Source: Deltaproteobacteria bacterium
Lineage (GTDB): Bacteria; Desulfobacterota; Binatia; Binatales; Binataceae
DNA length: 6,856 nt
NCBI GenBank assembly: GCA_003161515.1
Contig: PMOH01000363.1
Span: forward strand, 4,284 to 11,139
Direction of reading: 5' to 3'
In this document: piece by piece, positions 1-6,689 of the stretch
Layout: the number at the start of each line of letters is the position of its first letter
Position numbering within the stretch: the stretch's first letter is position 1
Program-made: the position numbers and the translations under genes
The notes under the pieces: model-generated
Database searches by the model: none
What the model saw: only the letters and a program-made list of their open reading frames with translations
What the model was told of the DNA's origin: nothing

Positions 1-21
1 TTTTTCCTCGCCCAGGTTCAT
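1..21 (-). CDS. Probable 5' end of a leftward gene, cut by the window edge
   Basis: On the minus strand an ATG at 21-19 opens a frame reading M-N-L-G-E-E-K to the window edge. An AAGGA Shine-Dalgarno (complement of 29-33) sits 7 nt before the ATG, an excellent spacing. It lies in AT-richer DNA upstream of the rightward transporter gene, so it would be transcribed divergently from that gene. Only seven codons are visible, so nothing can be said about its function. The call rests on the start codon plus ribosome binding site and could be wrong if the frame closes just outside the window. Confidence 0.5.
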
Positions 22-261
22 AGAAAAGTCCTTAGTAAATTTCGCAGATATAGAAGTAAGTTTCGGGCGGGAAAAAGGCCCTTTATCGAAAGCAATGTGC
101 ATGCCCTGTTATCAATCCTTGTTTCTTTGAGATTTTCCGGAGTGAGCCGATCGTCTAACTGCATCGTGTGAAATTTTGGACTTCCCCAATCGTCAAGATG
201 ACTATTAGCTAGCGAATTCACGTTGGCGCGGATTTCGCTTGATTTTGGCGCGGTGTGCTGA
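22..261. other. Divergent intergenic region between the partial leftward gene and the MFS/kelch operon
   Basis: This 240-bp stretch is clearly AT-richer than the flanking coding DNA and contains no convincing gene; a 108-codon minus-strand frame across it has no family resemblance and runs into the transporter gene. It should hold promoters for both directions. Weak candidates are TTGGAC (176-181) followed after 18 bp by GACTAT (200-205) for the rightward operon, and TATATC on the minus strand (complement of about 47-52) for the leftward gene. Neither is a good sigma-70 match. A short dyad AAAGG-C-CCTTT lies at 74-84. I see no riboswitch or strong hairpin. Confidence 0.45.
29..33 (-). promoter_or_regulatory. 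Ribosome binding site of the leftward partial gene
   Basis: The minus strand reads AAGGA, then 7 nt, then ATG. This is the strongest translation signal in the left intergenic region and is the main reason for proposing a gene leaving the window leftward. Confidence 0.5.
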
Positions 262-1611
262 GTGGTTAAGCAAAAGGTCAAAGCGAAGGCAGAGAGCGAG
301 AGTCGCGGTCCGCGATCGAGCACGACGGTCGCCGCGATCGTCATTCTGCTGCTGTACCAGGGTTACACGCTGTCGATCGTCGGCATCGCGTCGCCGTGGA
401 TCGCGAAGAGCTTCGCGCTGGATGAAGGCAAGCTCGCGAAGCTTTTTGCGTGGATGGCAATTTCCGCATTCGGCTCATTGATGCTCGCGCGCCTGGCCGA
501 TCGCATCGGACGCCGCCCGGTGATTCTCGGCGCCTTGATCCTCGCACCGATATTCGCCGGAGGCGCGGCGTTGGCTCCCACGGCCACCGGATTCGCTGCG
601 TGCGTGATAATGGTTTCCGCACTGCTCGGCGGATCGGTCTCGTCGGCGATCGTGTTGCTCGCCGAAGAACTGCCGGTCAAGCAGCGCGCTCGCGGACAAG
701 CGGCCGCAGCGTTGGCGAGCGCAATCGGCGGCGTCCTCGGCTATCTGATCATTCCCGCATTGTTGGCGTGGAACTATTCGTGGCGCTGGCTCCTGGCGCC
801 GTCGGTGGCCGGCATAGTGCTGGCAGTACCGGTGGCGATGATGCTGCCGACGCAATCGAAATGGACGAGCGCAAAATCAAGCGGAAGCGCGAAGCGCACT
901 CATTTCTACGATATCTTTCATCCGATCTATCGACGCCGATCGATCACGCTGCTGACCTGCGCCGCGCTCGACACGATTGCGGGCACTGCCGTGAACGGCT
1001 GGCTCTACTACCAGGCGGTTTCGATCCTCGGGCTCTCGCCGGTAGCTGCGAGCACGCTGGTGGTCACCGGAATGGGCGTCGGCATGATCGGATTTCCGTT
1101 GGGCGCGTGGACCTCGGAGCGGTTCGGCCGCGTGCCGACGGTGGCTTATGTCGGCGGCGCGGCATGGCTCGGCGCGTTCGCGTTCTACCTCGGGCCACCG
1201 GCGTTCGTGAGTTGGCCGTTCATGTGGCTGGTGGTCGTCTATTGCTGGTTCAAAATCGCGTCTGACGTGATGACGGTCGGCGCGAATTCCGCCGCGACCG
1301 AACTTTTCCCCGCGGCGCTGCGTACCACCATGATTGGCGCGCAGGGAATTACCGCGGCCGCGTTCTCGATGCTCGCGCAGGTGCTGATCGCCGCGTTGAT
1401 CGGACCGCTCGGTGGACTCGCGAGCGTGGTTCGCTACCTCGCATTGCTTGGCATTCCGAGCGCCGTGATCTTCGGACTGTTCATCGATGAAACGCGCGGC
1501 CTGACGCTCGAGCAATCGGCGCTCGAAGATCAATGGAATGAAGTTCGGCACAATCCGTGGCCAATCGAGGCTGAGGACGCTCGTCCGGCCGCAGACAAGG
1601 TGAGGGGATGA
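262..1611 (+). CDS. MFS transporter, sugar-porter-like, 12 transmembrane segments
   Basis: This 449-residue inner-membrane protein is a secondary (probably proton-coupled) transporter of the major facilitator superfamily. Twelve hydrophobic segments can be traced, about 21-47, 60-77, 87-107, 110-135, 147-170, 174-195, 227-252, 260-282, 292-312, 316-338, 353-381 and 387-407, with a basic cytoplasmic loop at 196-226 between the halves. Family signatures are motif A after TM2 (LARLADRIGRRP, 75-86), its counterpart in the second half (GAWTSERFGRVP, 281-292), ELPVKQRARG (136-145) after TM4, TELFPAALRTTMIG (346-359) before TM11, and DETRGLTLEQ (409-418) after TM12. The last three resemble the sugar porter and related metabolite/H+ symporter families. 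The substrate cannot be read from sequence. The GTG at 262 follows directly on an in-frame TGA (259-261), and the next possible ATG (residue 65) would delete TM1, so GTG is almost certainly the start although no clear Shine-Dalgarno precedes it. It is the first gene of an operon with the overlapping kelch gene. Confidence 0.9.
   Translation: MVKQKVKAKAESESRGPRSSTTVAAIVILLLYQGYTLSIVGIASPWIAKSFALDEGKLAKLFAWMAISAFGSLMLARLADRIGRRPVILGALILAPIFAGGAALAPTATGFAACVIMVSALLGGSVSSAIVLLAEELPVKQRARGQAAAALASAIGGVLGYLIIPALLAWNYSWRWLLAPSVAGIVLAVPVAMMLPTQSKWTSAKSSGSAKRTHFYDIFHPIYRRRSITLLTCAALDTIAGTAVNGWLYYQAVSILGLSPVAASTLVVTGMGVGMIGFPLGAWTSERFGRVPTVAYVGGAAWLGAFAFYLGPPAFVSWPFMWLVVVYCWFKIASDVMTVGANSAATELFPAALRTTMIGAQGITAAAFSMLAQVLIAALIGPLGGLASVVRYLALLGIPSAVIFGLFIDETRGLTLEQSALEDQWNEVRHNPWPIEAEDARPAADKVRG
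1597..1603 (+). promoter_or_regulatory. Ribosome binding site of the kelch gene inside the MFS gene
   Basis: AAGGTGA ends 4 nt before the ATG at 1608 and matches the extended anti-Shine-Dalgarno complement. It lies in the last codons of the transporter gene, and the stop and start codons overlap as ATGA (1608-1611). This arrangement supports translational coupling of the two genes. Confidence 0.6.
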
Positions 1612-2984
1612 AACGACGCCTGAGAGTTCCACTCGCTGCGCGGATTTGCGCGAGCATCCTGTCTGTGATTGTGCTCGGCATTTTCTCTGCATCGAGTTTC
1701 GCGGTTGAAAGTGGGGACGCCGGCAGCGTGCACGAAGCGTCGCCTACCTCGACGACCACGCCCGCGGCGTTGAAACCGATTGTCTTGATTACGGGCGGTA
1801 CCGGTTCCGTCGATCTGCCGACGGGAAAGAGTCCGGGCGTTCTTAGCTCTGCTGAAATCTATGATCCAGCGCTCCATCGATTCCTGCCAATCGCCGCGAT
1901 GAACGAGCGGCGTGACCAATTCTCTGCGGCCGCGATCGCGATGGACAAAGTACTGATCGTCGGTGGCATCAACACGCTGCTGGTCCCGCTGAACCTGTTC
2001 CCCGGGCCGGCGATGCCGTGGATACTGCGTTCCGCCGAGATTTTCGATTCGGGCACCGGCAAATTCACGGTCGCACCGAACATGAAATACTCTCGCGACG
2101 AGCCGACTCTCACGGCGTTGCAAAACGGCAAAGTATTGATTGTCGGAGGCGCCTCGCCGGCCGCTGAGCTTTACGATCCGAAGTCGAATACTTTTGCCGA
2201 GACCGGCGCGATGGCGTCGAGCCGTCATGGCCAGACTGCGACGTTGTTGCGCAGTGGCCGCGTGTTGATCGCGGGCGGTGGATTTCAGAAGCTCGAAGTT
2301 TACGATCCTGCCAGTGGAAAGTTTCAGTTCGCCGGCAAGCTCGACGACAATCGGCTGTATCACACCGCGACGCTGATGGGCGACGGCCTCGTTCTGATCG
2401 CCGGCGGTTGTCCTTTTGAGAGAAGCAGCGCTGTTGACACCAGCGAAATCTTCGACGAACTGGGGCAGGCGGTGAGCGCCGGGCCGAAAATGAATCAGAG
2501 TCGGGCCGGACACACCGCGACGCTTCTCGGCGACGGACGAGTGCTGATTGCTGGCGGACGCGGTGACAAATCGTCCGAGCTTTACGATCCGGAATCTCAT
2601 CAGTTCGTCGCGGGACCCGAGATGGCCGAGGCGCGTTCCGGACATTCGGCCACGCTCCTGCCGGACGGGACCGTGCTGATCGCGGGCGGATGGGATCCCG
2701 ACTACAAGCCGCTTTCCAGCGCCGAAATTTTCGATCCTGAGTCGAACCGATTCGTTACCACCGGCGAAATGACCGAAGCGCGCGCCGGACAAAGTGCAAC
2801 GCTCGTATTTGGCCGCGAGCCTATCAACTGGATTCGGCCGACACCGTCGGCAACTCCGACTCCGTCGAATACGCCGACTGATACGCTGACTCCGACCCCG
2901 TCGATAACTCCAACCGACAGTATCACTCCGACTGACAGTGCGATCGCGACGCCATCGGCAAAAGAAACGCCGCAGGCGCGCTAG
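1608..2984 (+). CDS. Exported seven-bladed kelch-repeat protein with Pro/Thr-rich tail
   Basis: This 458-residue protein starts with a classic Sec signal peptide (basic MKRRLR, hydrophobic core to about 28, likely cleavage after SSFA at 32), so it should be exported. There is no lipobox. Residues about 55-403 form kelch repeats: the beta-strand motif V-L-I-x-G-G occurs seven times, at 59, 115, 176, 219, 262, 312 and 356, each followed by a (S)-x-E-(I/L/V)-(Y/F)-D-P-type turn and an R-x-x-(H/Q)-x-A-T-L strand. Seven copies predict a complete seven-bladed propeller. Residues 411-458 are a low-complexity Pro/Thr/Ser tail. No catalytic residues of galactose oxidase are evident; a binding, scaffolding or surface role is the usual guess for such proteins, and the ligand is unknown. 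It is co-transcribed and probably translationally coupled with the preceding transporter. The gene ends 5 bp before the end of the convergent debranching-enzyme gene. Confidence 0.85.
   Translation: MKRRLRVPLAARICASILSVIVLGIFSASSFAVESGDAGSVHEASPTSTTTPAALKPIVLITGGTGSVDLPTGKSPGVLSSAEIYDPALHRFLPIAAMNERRDQFSAAAIAMDKVLIVGGINTLLVPLNLFPGPAMPWILRSAEIFDSGTGKFTVAPNMKYSRDEPTLTALQNGKVLIVGGASPAAELYDPKSNTFAETGAMASSRHGQTATLLRSGRVLIAGGGFQKLEVYDPASGKFQFAGKLDDNRLYHTATLMGDGLVLIAGGCPFERSSAVDTSEIFDELGQAVSAGPKMNQSRAGHTATLLGDGRVLIAGGRGDKSSELYDPESHQFVAGPEMAEARSGHSATLLPDGTVLIAGGWDPDYKPLSSAEIFDPESNRFVTTGEMTEARAGQSATLVFGREPINWIRPTPSATPTPSNTPTDTLTPTPSITPTDSITPTDSAIATPSAKETPQAR
2838..2981 (+). repeat. Low-complexity Pro/Thr/Ser-coding repeat tract
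   Basis: The 3' end of the kelch gene is built from degenerate ACTCCGAC / ACGCCGAC-type units encoding TPT, TPS and TPTD runs (residues 411-455). Such tracts form extended, often glycosylated linkers in exported bacterial proteins and tend to vary in length by slippage. Here the tract ends the protein with no domain, sorting motif or membrane anchor after it. Confidence 0.6.
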
Positions 2985-2989
2985 CACGA

Positions 2990-5203
2990 TCATATTTCGA
3001 CGCGGACACCGCCGGACTTTTCTTTCACTTCGATTGCGGCGCCGTTCGGGGACCGGCGCAATACGAACGAGATGCTGCCGTCGCCGACCTTCAGGCCGTC
3101 GATGCTGAGCCAATCCAGCCACGCCGGAATCAGGTGCGTGTCGAACACGACGCGACGCTCGAATCCGAGCACGCGCATCCCGAGCATCGCCTGCAGCAGC
3201 ATGAACACGCTCGCCGCCGACCACGCTTGCGGATAGCACGCGACCGGATATGGAGTAGGCCCGAGGCCGACCTCGCGCCGGAAGCCGCAGAACAGTTCGG
3301 GCAGACTCGAGGTGTTGAGTTGCTCGCACGCGTCGAACAGCCCTTCGACGACTTTGACGACGCCCGCGTAATCGCCGGCGCGCGCGAGCCCGAGCGCCGC
3401 CATCGCATTGTCGTGCGGCCACACCGAGCCGTTGTGATAGCTCATCGGATTGTAGCGTGGTTCTTTGCCCGAGAGCGTGCGGATTCCCCATCCCGAGTAC
3501 ATGTCGTCGGCGAGCAATCGTTTGCACATCACGGCCGCGCGCTCGTCGTCGATGATCCCGGTCGCCAGGCAGTGGGCGCCGTTCGAAGTCATCACGCGAC
3601 ACGGTTTTCCATCGGCATCCAGCGCCAGCGCGATCATGCCCTCGGGCTCGAGCCAGAAGTCGCGCTCGAACGATCGCTTCAGCGACGCGGCGCGCATAGC
3701 CAGCCGATTTGCTTCCTGAACATGTCCGAGACGAGCCGCGATAGACGCCACGCAGGTGCACGCCGCATAAACGTAGCCCTGTACTTCTGCGAGCGCGATC
3801 GGGGGACGCGCAAGCGCGCCGTCGTGATGAAAGATCGCGTCGTCGGAATCCTTCCAGCCCTGGTTCGCCAGACCCTGAGGAGTTTCGCGGCGGTATTTGA
3901 CGTAACCGTCGCCGTCGCGATCGCCCCATCGCTCGATCCACTGGATCGCGCGTTCGACGTTGGGCCACAGTTCTTTGGCGAGATTGAGATCGCCGGTCGA
4001 TTCGACGCAGCGTCCGTAGAGCCACAAAAACAGCGGAGTCGAATCGACGCTGCCGTAATAACGGCCGAAGGGTATCTCGCCCGTCGCCGCCATCTCGCCG
4101 CTGCGCATCTCGTGGATGATTTTGCCGGGCTGCTCGTCGCGCGTCTCATTGACGGTCTCGCCTTGCAGCCGCGCCAGCGTGCGCAAGGTACGTTTCGCGA
4201 TTTCAGGATGGAACGGCAATATCGACAGCGCCGTGATGATGCTGTCGCGGCCGAAGAGCGTGGCGAACCATGGAACGCCGGCCATGATGAACGCGTCGCC
4301 ATTGGCGCCGTCGGTTATAATCGACGTGAGATCGACTGCCGACCGCCGAATCATCGACGAGAACTCGCTGTTGCTCGCCGTGATGCCGGCCCATCCGCTG
4401 CGGAACGCGGACAGCTCGGATTGCCGTCCTTCGAGCGCGGCGCCGAAGTTGGCGGCGCGCCTCACCGCGAGGCCCGAAACCGGTTGTGCTTGACCGCTGG
4501 CCGTGACCTGGCATTCAAGTTCGCGGTTTTCGCCCGGCTCGAGATGAATCACGAACACCGCTCGATTCTCGTTTATCTCGGCAGGAGTGGAATCAAAGCG
4601 AATCTCGGTCGAGCGCACACAGTTGTCGAGGCCGCGATAGCGCAACTCGACGCCGTTGTCGCCAACCGAGGGAGTCAACATTTCGCCGCGACGTTTGCGC
4701 CGCAGACCGCGAACTTCGAAGACGTCCGCGAAATCCACGGCGTAGTAAAAATCGATTTCGATATCGACCGCTGTGCCGACGTAATTGTGCAGCGCGAGCC
4801 GATGGTAGAGCGAGTCGTCATCGAGAACCCATCCGCGATTTACCCTGATCGAGTTGCGCGGCAGCCAATCCGGCTGTCCTTTCTTTCCGAGGTCGGCGTT
4901 GGTGAGCGTCGCGCGGAATTGTGCGCGGTCGTCGCTCAGGTAGGAGTTCAGAAAGTAAGGCTCGGCGCCGGCGATCAGCATCTCGAAGCGGCTCAGATGC
5001 CGCGTGTCGGAGTTGAAAAATCCGAGCGCTTCGAGCGGCGAATCTATGATATCGCCGGCAGTCTCGAAGACCGCGAAACTTCGCCCGTTGGCGAGCACCT
5101 GGCTCGAGCGGCGCGAGGCGAGCGACGACGCCAGCACATAATAGTCGGAGCCAACTTTGACGACGGTTTGCGCCGGCTCGGCGGTAGGCCTGCGTTCTGC
5201 CAT
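2990..5203 (-). CDS. Glycogen-debranching-type amylo-alpha-1,6-glucosidase
   Basis: The protein (737 residues from the ATG at 5203) has the two-domain layout of bacterial amylo-alpha-1,6-glucosidase/debranching-like enzymes. An N-terminal beta-rich debranching-enzyme N domain (about 30-215; it contains FFNSDTRHLSRFEM) is followed by a C-terminal (alpha/alpha)6 glycosidase domain (about 278-690). Conserved blocks of the latter are AGVPWFATLFGRDSIIT (308-324), GWKDSDDAIFHHDG (449-462), YNPMSYHNGSVWPHDN (584-599), PELFCG (635-640) and YPVACYPQAWSAAS (652-665). The acidic residues Asp320, Asp452 and Glu636 in these blocks are candidate catalytic acids, assigned by position only. The expected role is hydrolysis of alpha-1,6-linked glucose in glycogen-like or other alpha-glucans. 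No signal peptide is seen, so it is probably cytoplasmic. A TTG at 5236 would add 11 residues (start MPSRQTETVRK); neither start has a clear Shine-Dalgarno, and I prefer the ATG. It lies downstream of the GT4 glycosyltransferase on the same strand. Confidence 0.88.
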   Translation of the reverse strand: MAERRPTAEPAQTVVKVGSDYYVLASSLASRRSSQVLANGRSFAVFETAGDIIDSPLEALGFFNSDTRHLSRFEMLIAGAEPYFLNSYLSDDRAQFRATLTNADLGKKGQPDWLPRNSIRVNRGWVLDDDSLYHRLALHNYVGTAVDIEIDFYYAVDFADVFEVRGLRRKRRGEMLTPSVGDNGVELRYRGLDNCVRSTEIRFDSTPAEINENRAVFVIHLEPGENRELECQVTASGQAQPVSGLAVRRAANFGAALEGRQSELSAFRSGWAGITASNSEFSSMIRRSAVDLTSIITDGANGDAFIMAGVPWFATLFGRDSIITALSILPFHPEIAKRTLRTLARLQGETVNETRDEQPGKIIHEMRSGEMAATGEIPFGRYYGSVDSTPLFLWLYGRCVESTGDLNLAKELWPNVERAIQWIERWGDRDGDGYVKYRRETPQGLANQGWKDSDDAIFHHDGALARPPIALAEVQGYVYAACTCVASIAARLGHVQEANRLAMRAASLKRSFERDFWLEPEGMIALALDADGKPCRVMTSNGAHCLATGIIDDERAAVMCKRLLADDMYSGWGIRTLSGKEPRYNPMSYHNGSVWPHDNAMAALGLARAGDYAGVVKVVEGLFDACEQLNTSSLPELFCGFRREVGLGPTPYPVACYPQAWSAASVFMLLQAMLGMRVLGFERRVVFDTHLIPAWLDWLSIDGLKVGDGSISFVLRRSPNGAAIEVKEKSGGVRVEI

Positions 5204-5505
5204 TTTGCGTACTGTTTCAGTCTGCCGAGATGGCAAACTGGCGCGATTTTGGGTCGTCGAGTTTGGGCGAAAAGAGCGATTTCATACCATATGTAGTGGT
5301 CTCGGGATGACGATACACCAAGGGTAGTTTCGTTCCGTCAAAAATTGTTTTTGGCGCGCGGAGGGCGGGCACGGCGGCCCGCCCCACTATAAGGGACGCG
5401 GACGAGTCCTGAGTGGAGTCCATACTGCAATGTAGCACGTCAAATCCGGCGCGGGCAGGCTGAATAGTTCATCCCCCGTTTCGATAGCTAGTTCTCGCGG
5501 GCTGT
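5204..5505. other. Intergenic region between the glycosyltransferase and debranching-enzyme genes
   Basis: This gap of about 300 bp lies between two leftward genes. It contains a GC-only hairpin (5363-5384), an adjacent small A/T dyad (CAAAAA-TTG-TTTTTG, about 5340-5354) and otherwise unremarkable sequence. A 73-codon minus-strand frame (5217-5438) runs through the hairpin, has no recognisable family and is not called as a gene. The length suggests the debranching enzyme may have its own promoter rather than relying on read-through, but I cannot point to convincing -35/-10 boxes. Confidence 0.45.
5363..5384. repeat. GC-only inverted repeat (hairpin), possible dispersed intergenic element or terminator
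   Basis: GGGCGGGC (5363-5370) and its exact complement GCCCGCCC (5377-5384) flank a 6-nt loop, giving an 8-bp stem made only of G-C pairs. It lies about 120 bp beyond the end of the glycosyltransferase gene and 160 bp before the debranching start. No immediate U-tract follows on the minus strand (the next T-run is about 20 nt further), so it is a poor intrinsic terminator. Its form resembles small palindromic intergenic repeats (REP-like), but only one copy is in this window. Confidence 0.5.
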
Positions 5506-6624
5506 CTATCGGCCGACAGCGGCTTGCTGGGTTTCGAATTCGGGCGCGATCGCGTCCATGCCGATCAGGCGATGGTAGACGCGCTCGTACTTCGCGACCA
5601 TCACTTCGGAGGTGAAGCGGTCCTCGAACTCGCGGCGGACTCGATCGCGCGGGATCGAATCGATCCTGGCGACGGCGGCGACCAGCTCGTCAATTTCGCT
5701 TGCGAGAAATCCGGTGACGCCGGGCCTTATCACTTCGGAAACCGATCCGCATGGACGCGCGATGACCGGGGTGCCGCAGGCTAACGCTTCAATCATCGCG
5801 AGGCCGAACGGTTCGGGCCAGTTGATCGGGAAGATCAGCGCGAGTGCGCCGCCGAGAAATTCGCTTTTCTGCACGTCGTCGATCTCGCCGATATACTCGA
5901 TCATCGGCGGCTTGATGAGCGGCTCGATCACGTTGGTGAAATACTCTTTGTCGACGGCGTCCACTTTCGCCGCTATCTTGAGTGGCACTCCAGACCTGAG
6001 CGCGACTTCGATCGCGACGTCGATTCCTTTTTCGGGCGATATCCGTCCGACGAAAGCGAGATACTTTCCGCCGTGCGGGTTGAAGCGCAGCAGGTCGCGC
6101 GGCATCCCATGATGCACGGTCGCTGCCCAATTCATCTCCGCCAGCGGCGCGCGCTGCGAATCGCTAATCGACACCAGCGGTGTTTCACGGAATCGATGGT
6201 ACACCGGGAAAAGGTCGGGAATGTCGAGTCGTCCATGCATCGTGGAGACGCTCGGAACATTCGCCAGACTACCAAACGGAAATGACCAATAATCGACGTG
6301 AGAGTGCACGATGTCGAAATTCTCGCGAGCCGATTCGAAAACCTCCGCGAGCATTGCCAACTGCAAAGAGCATCCGAGTTCCGGCTTGCCGTGAAGTCGC
6401 AGCGCCTGCGGACATCCCGGGACGAGATTTGCTTTGGTTTGAGAGTCACCGGCAGCGAACAGCGTAACTTCGTGGCCACGTCGCACGAGTTCTTCGGTGA
6501 TGTACGAAACCACACGCTCAGTGCCGCCGTAAAGTTTGGGCGGCACGCTTTCATAGAGAGGAGCGACCTGTGCGATACGCAGGCGCTGAAAACTGGCGCC
6601 TCCAAAATTCCCGTTGGTATCCAA
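5506..6624 (-). CDS. Glycosyltransferase family 4 (GT-B fold)
   Basis: This 372-residue protein is a retaining GT4-type glycosyltransferase, which transfers a sugar from a nucleotide-sugar donor to an acceptor that the sequence does not reveal. The N-terminal Rossmann domain has the glycine-rich acceptor-side loop KLYGGTERVV (30-39), HSHVD (107-111) and STMHGRL (127-133). The C-terminal, donor-binding domain begins near KYLAFVGRISPEKGID (187-202), with the conserved basic residue of the family probably Lys220 (IAAK), and carries the E-x7-E motif as Glu271 and Glu279 in EPFGLAMIEALACGTPVIA. Length is normal for the family. There is no signal peptide or transmembrane segment, so it acts in the cytoplasm or at the membrane's inner face. 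It starts at TTG (6624): GGAGAG lies 6 nt upstream, an in-frame TGA precedes it by eight codons, and no other start occurs before the first beta strand RIAQVAPLY. It is followed on the same strand by the debranching-type glycosidase, suggesting linked alpha-glucan metabolism. Confidence 0.9.
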   Translation of the reverse strand: MDTNGNFGGASFQRLRIAQVAPLYESVPPKLYGGTERVVSYITEELVRRGHEVTLFAAGDSQTKANLVPGCPQALRLHGKPELGCSLQLAMLAEVFESARENFDIVHSHVDYWSFPFGSLANVPSVSTMHGRLDIPDLFPVYHRFRETPLVSISDSQRAPLAEMNWAATVHHGMPRDLLRFNPHGGKYLAFVGRISPEKGIDVAIEVALRSGVPLKIAAKVDAVDKEYFTNVIEPLIKPPMIEYIGEIDDVQKSEFLGGALALIFPINWPEPFGLAMIEALACGTPVIARPCGSVSEVIRPGVTGFLASEIDELVAAVARIDSIPRDRVRREFEDRFTSEVMVAKYERVYHRLIGMDAIAPEFETQQAAVGR

Positions 6625-6630
6625 ATTTAT

Positions 6631-6636
6631 CTCTCC
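6631..6636 (-). promoter_or_regulatory. Ribosome binding site fixing the TTG start of the glycosyltransferase
   Basis: The minus strand reads GGAGAG, then 6 nt (ATAAAT), then TTG. It is the only good Shine-Dalgarno near the start of this frame and decides for the TTG at 6624. Confidence 0.6.
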
Positions 6637-6689
6637 GCGCTTTTTTCAGGAAAAGTTAAAGCGGTAGGAAACTCCCCTTAGTAAAAGGT

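Noticed and set aside
18..344. 108-codon minus-strand frame in the left intergenic region
   Set aside because: It begins inside the transporter gene, crosses AT-rich regulatory DNA, and competes with the better-supported gene start at position 21.
450..1692. Long frames overlapping the transporter gene (plus 450-1265; minus 877-1692)
   Set aside because: Arg-rich shadow translations of a gene with twelve clear membrane segments and MFS motifs.
1530..4025. 831-codon open frame on the minus strand opposite the kelch gene and part of the debranching gene
   Set aside because: It is antisense to the kelch gene and out of frame with the debranching gene, Arg/Ser-rich, and repeats with the kelch periodicity because it is that gene's mirror image. 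High-GC codon bias keeps such shadow frames open.
3134..5296. 720-codon open frame on the plus strand opposite the debranching enzyme
   Set aside because: It has the Arg/Ala/His-rich composition of an antisense shadow, with no recognisable domain. The opposite strand encodes a clear two-domain glycosidase.
5217..5438. 73-codon minus-strand frame upstream of the debranching enzyme
   Set aside because: It overlaps the debranching start region, runs through the GC hairpin and has no recognisable family or convincing ribosome binding site.
5501..5520. GCTGTC / GACAGC 6-bp hairpin spanning the glycosyltransferase stop codon, considered as a terminator
   Set aside because: The stem is short, it overlaps coding sequence and no U-tract follows on the minus strand.
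30..6685. Shared 10-mer CTTAGTAAA-type sequence near 31-39 and 6677-6685, in both cases in a minus-strand leader
   Set aside because: Chance matches of this length are expected several times in a window of this size; no extended similarity surrounds it.
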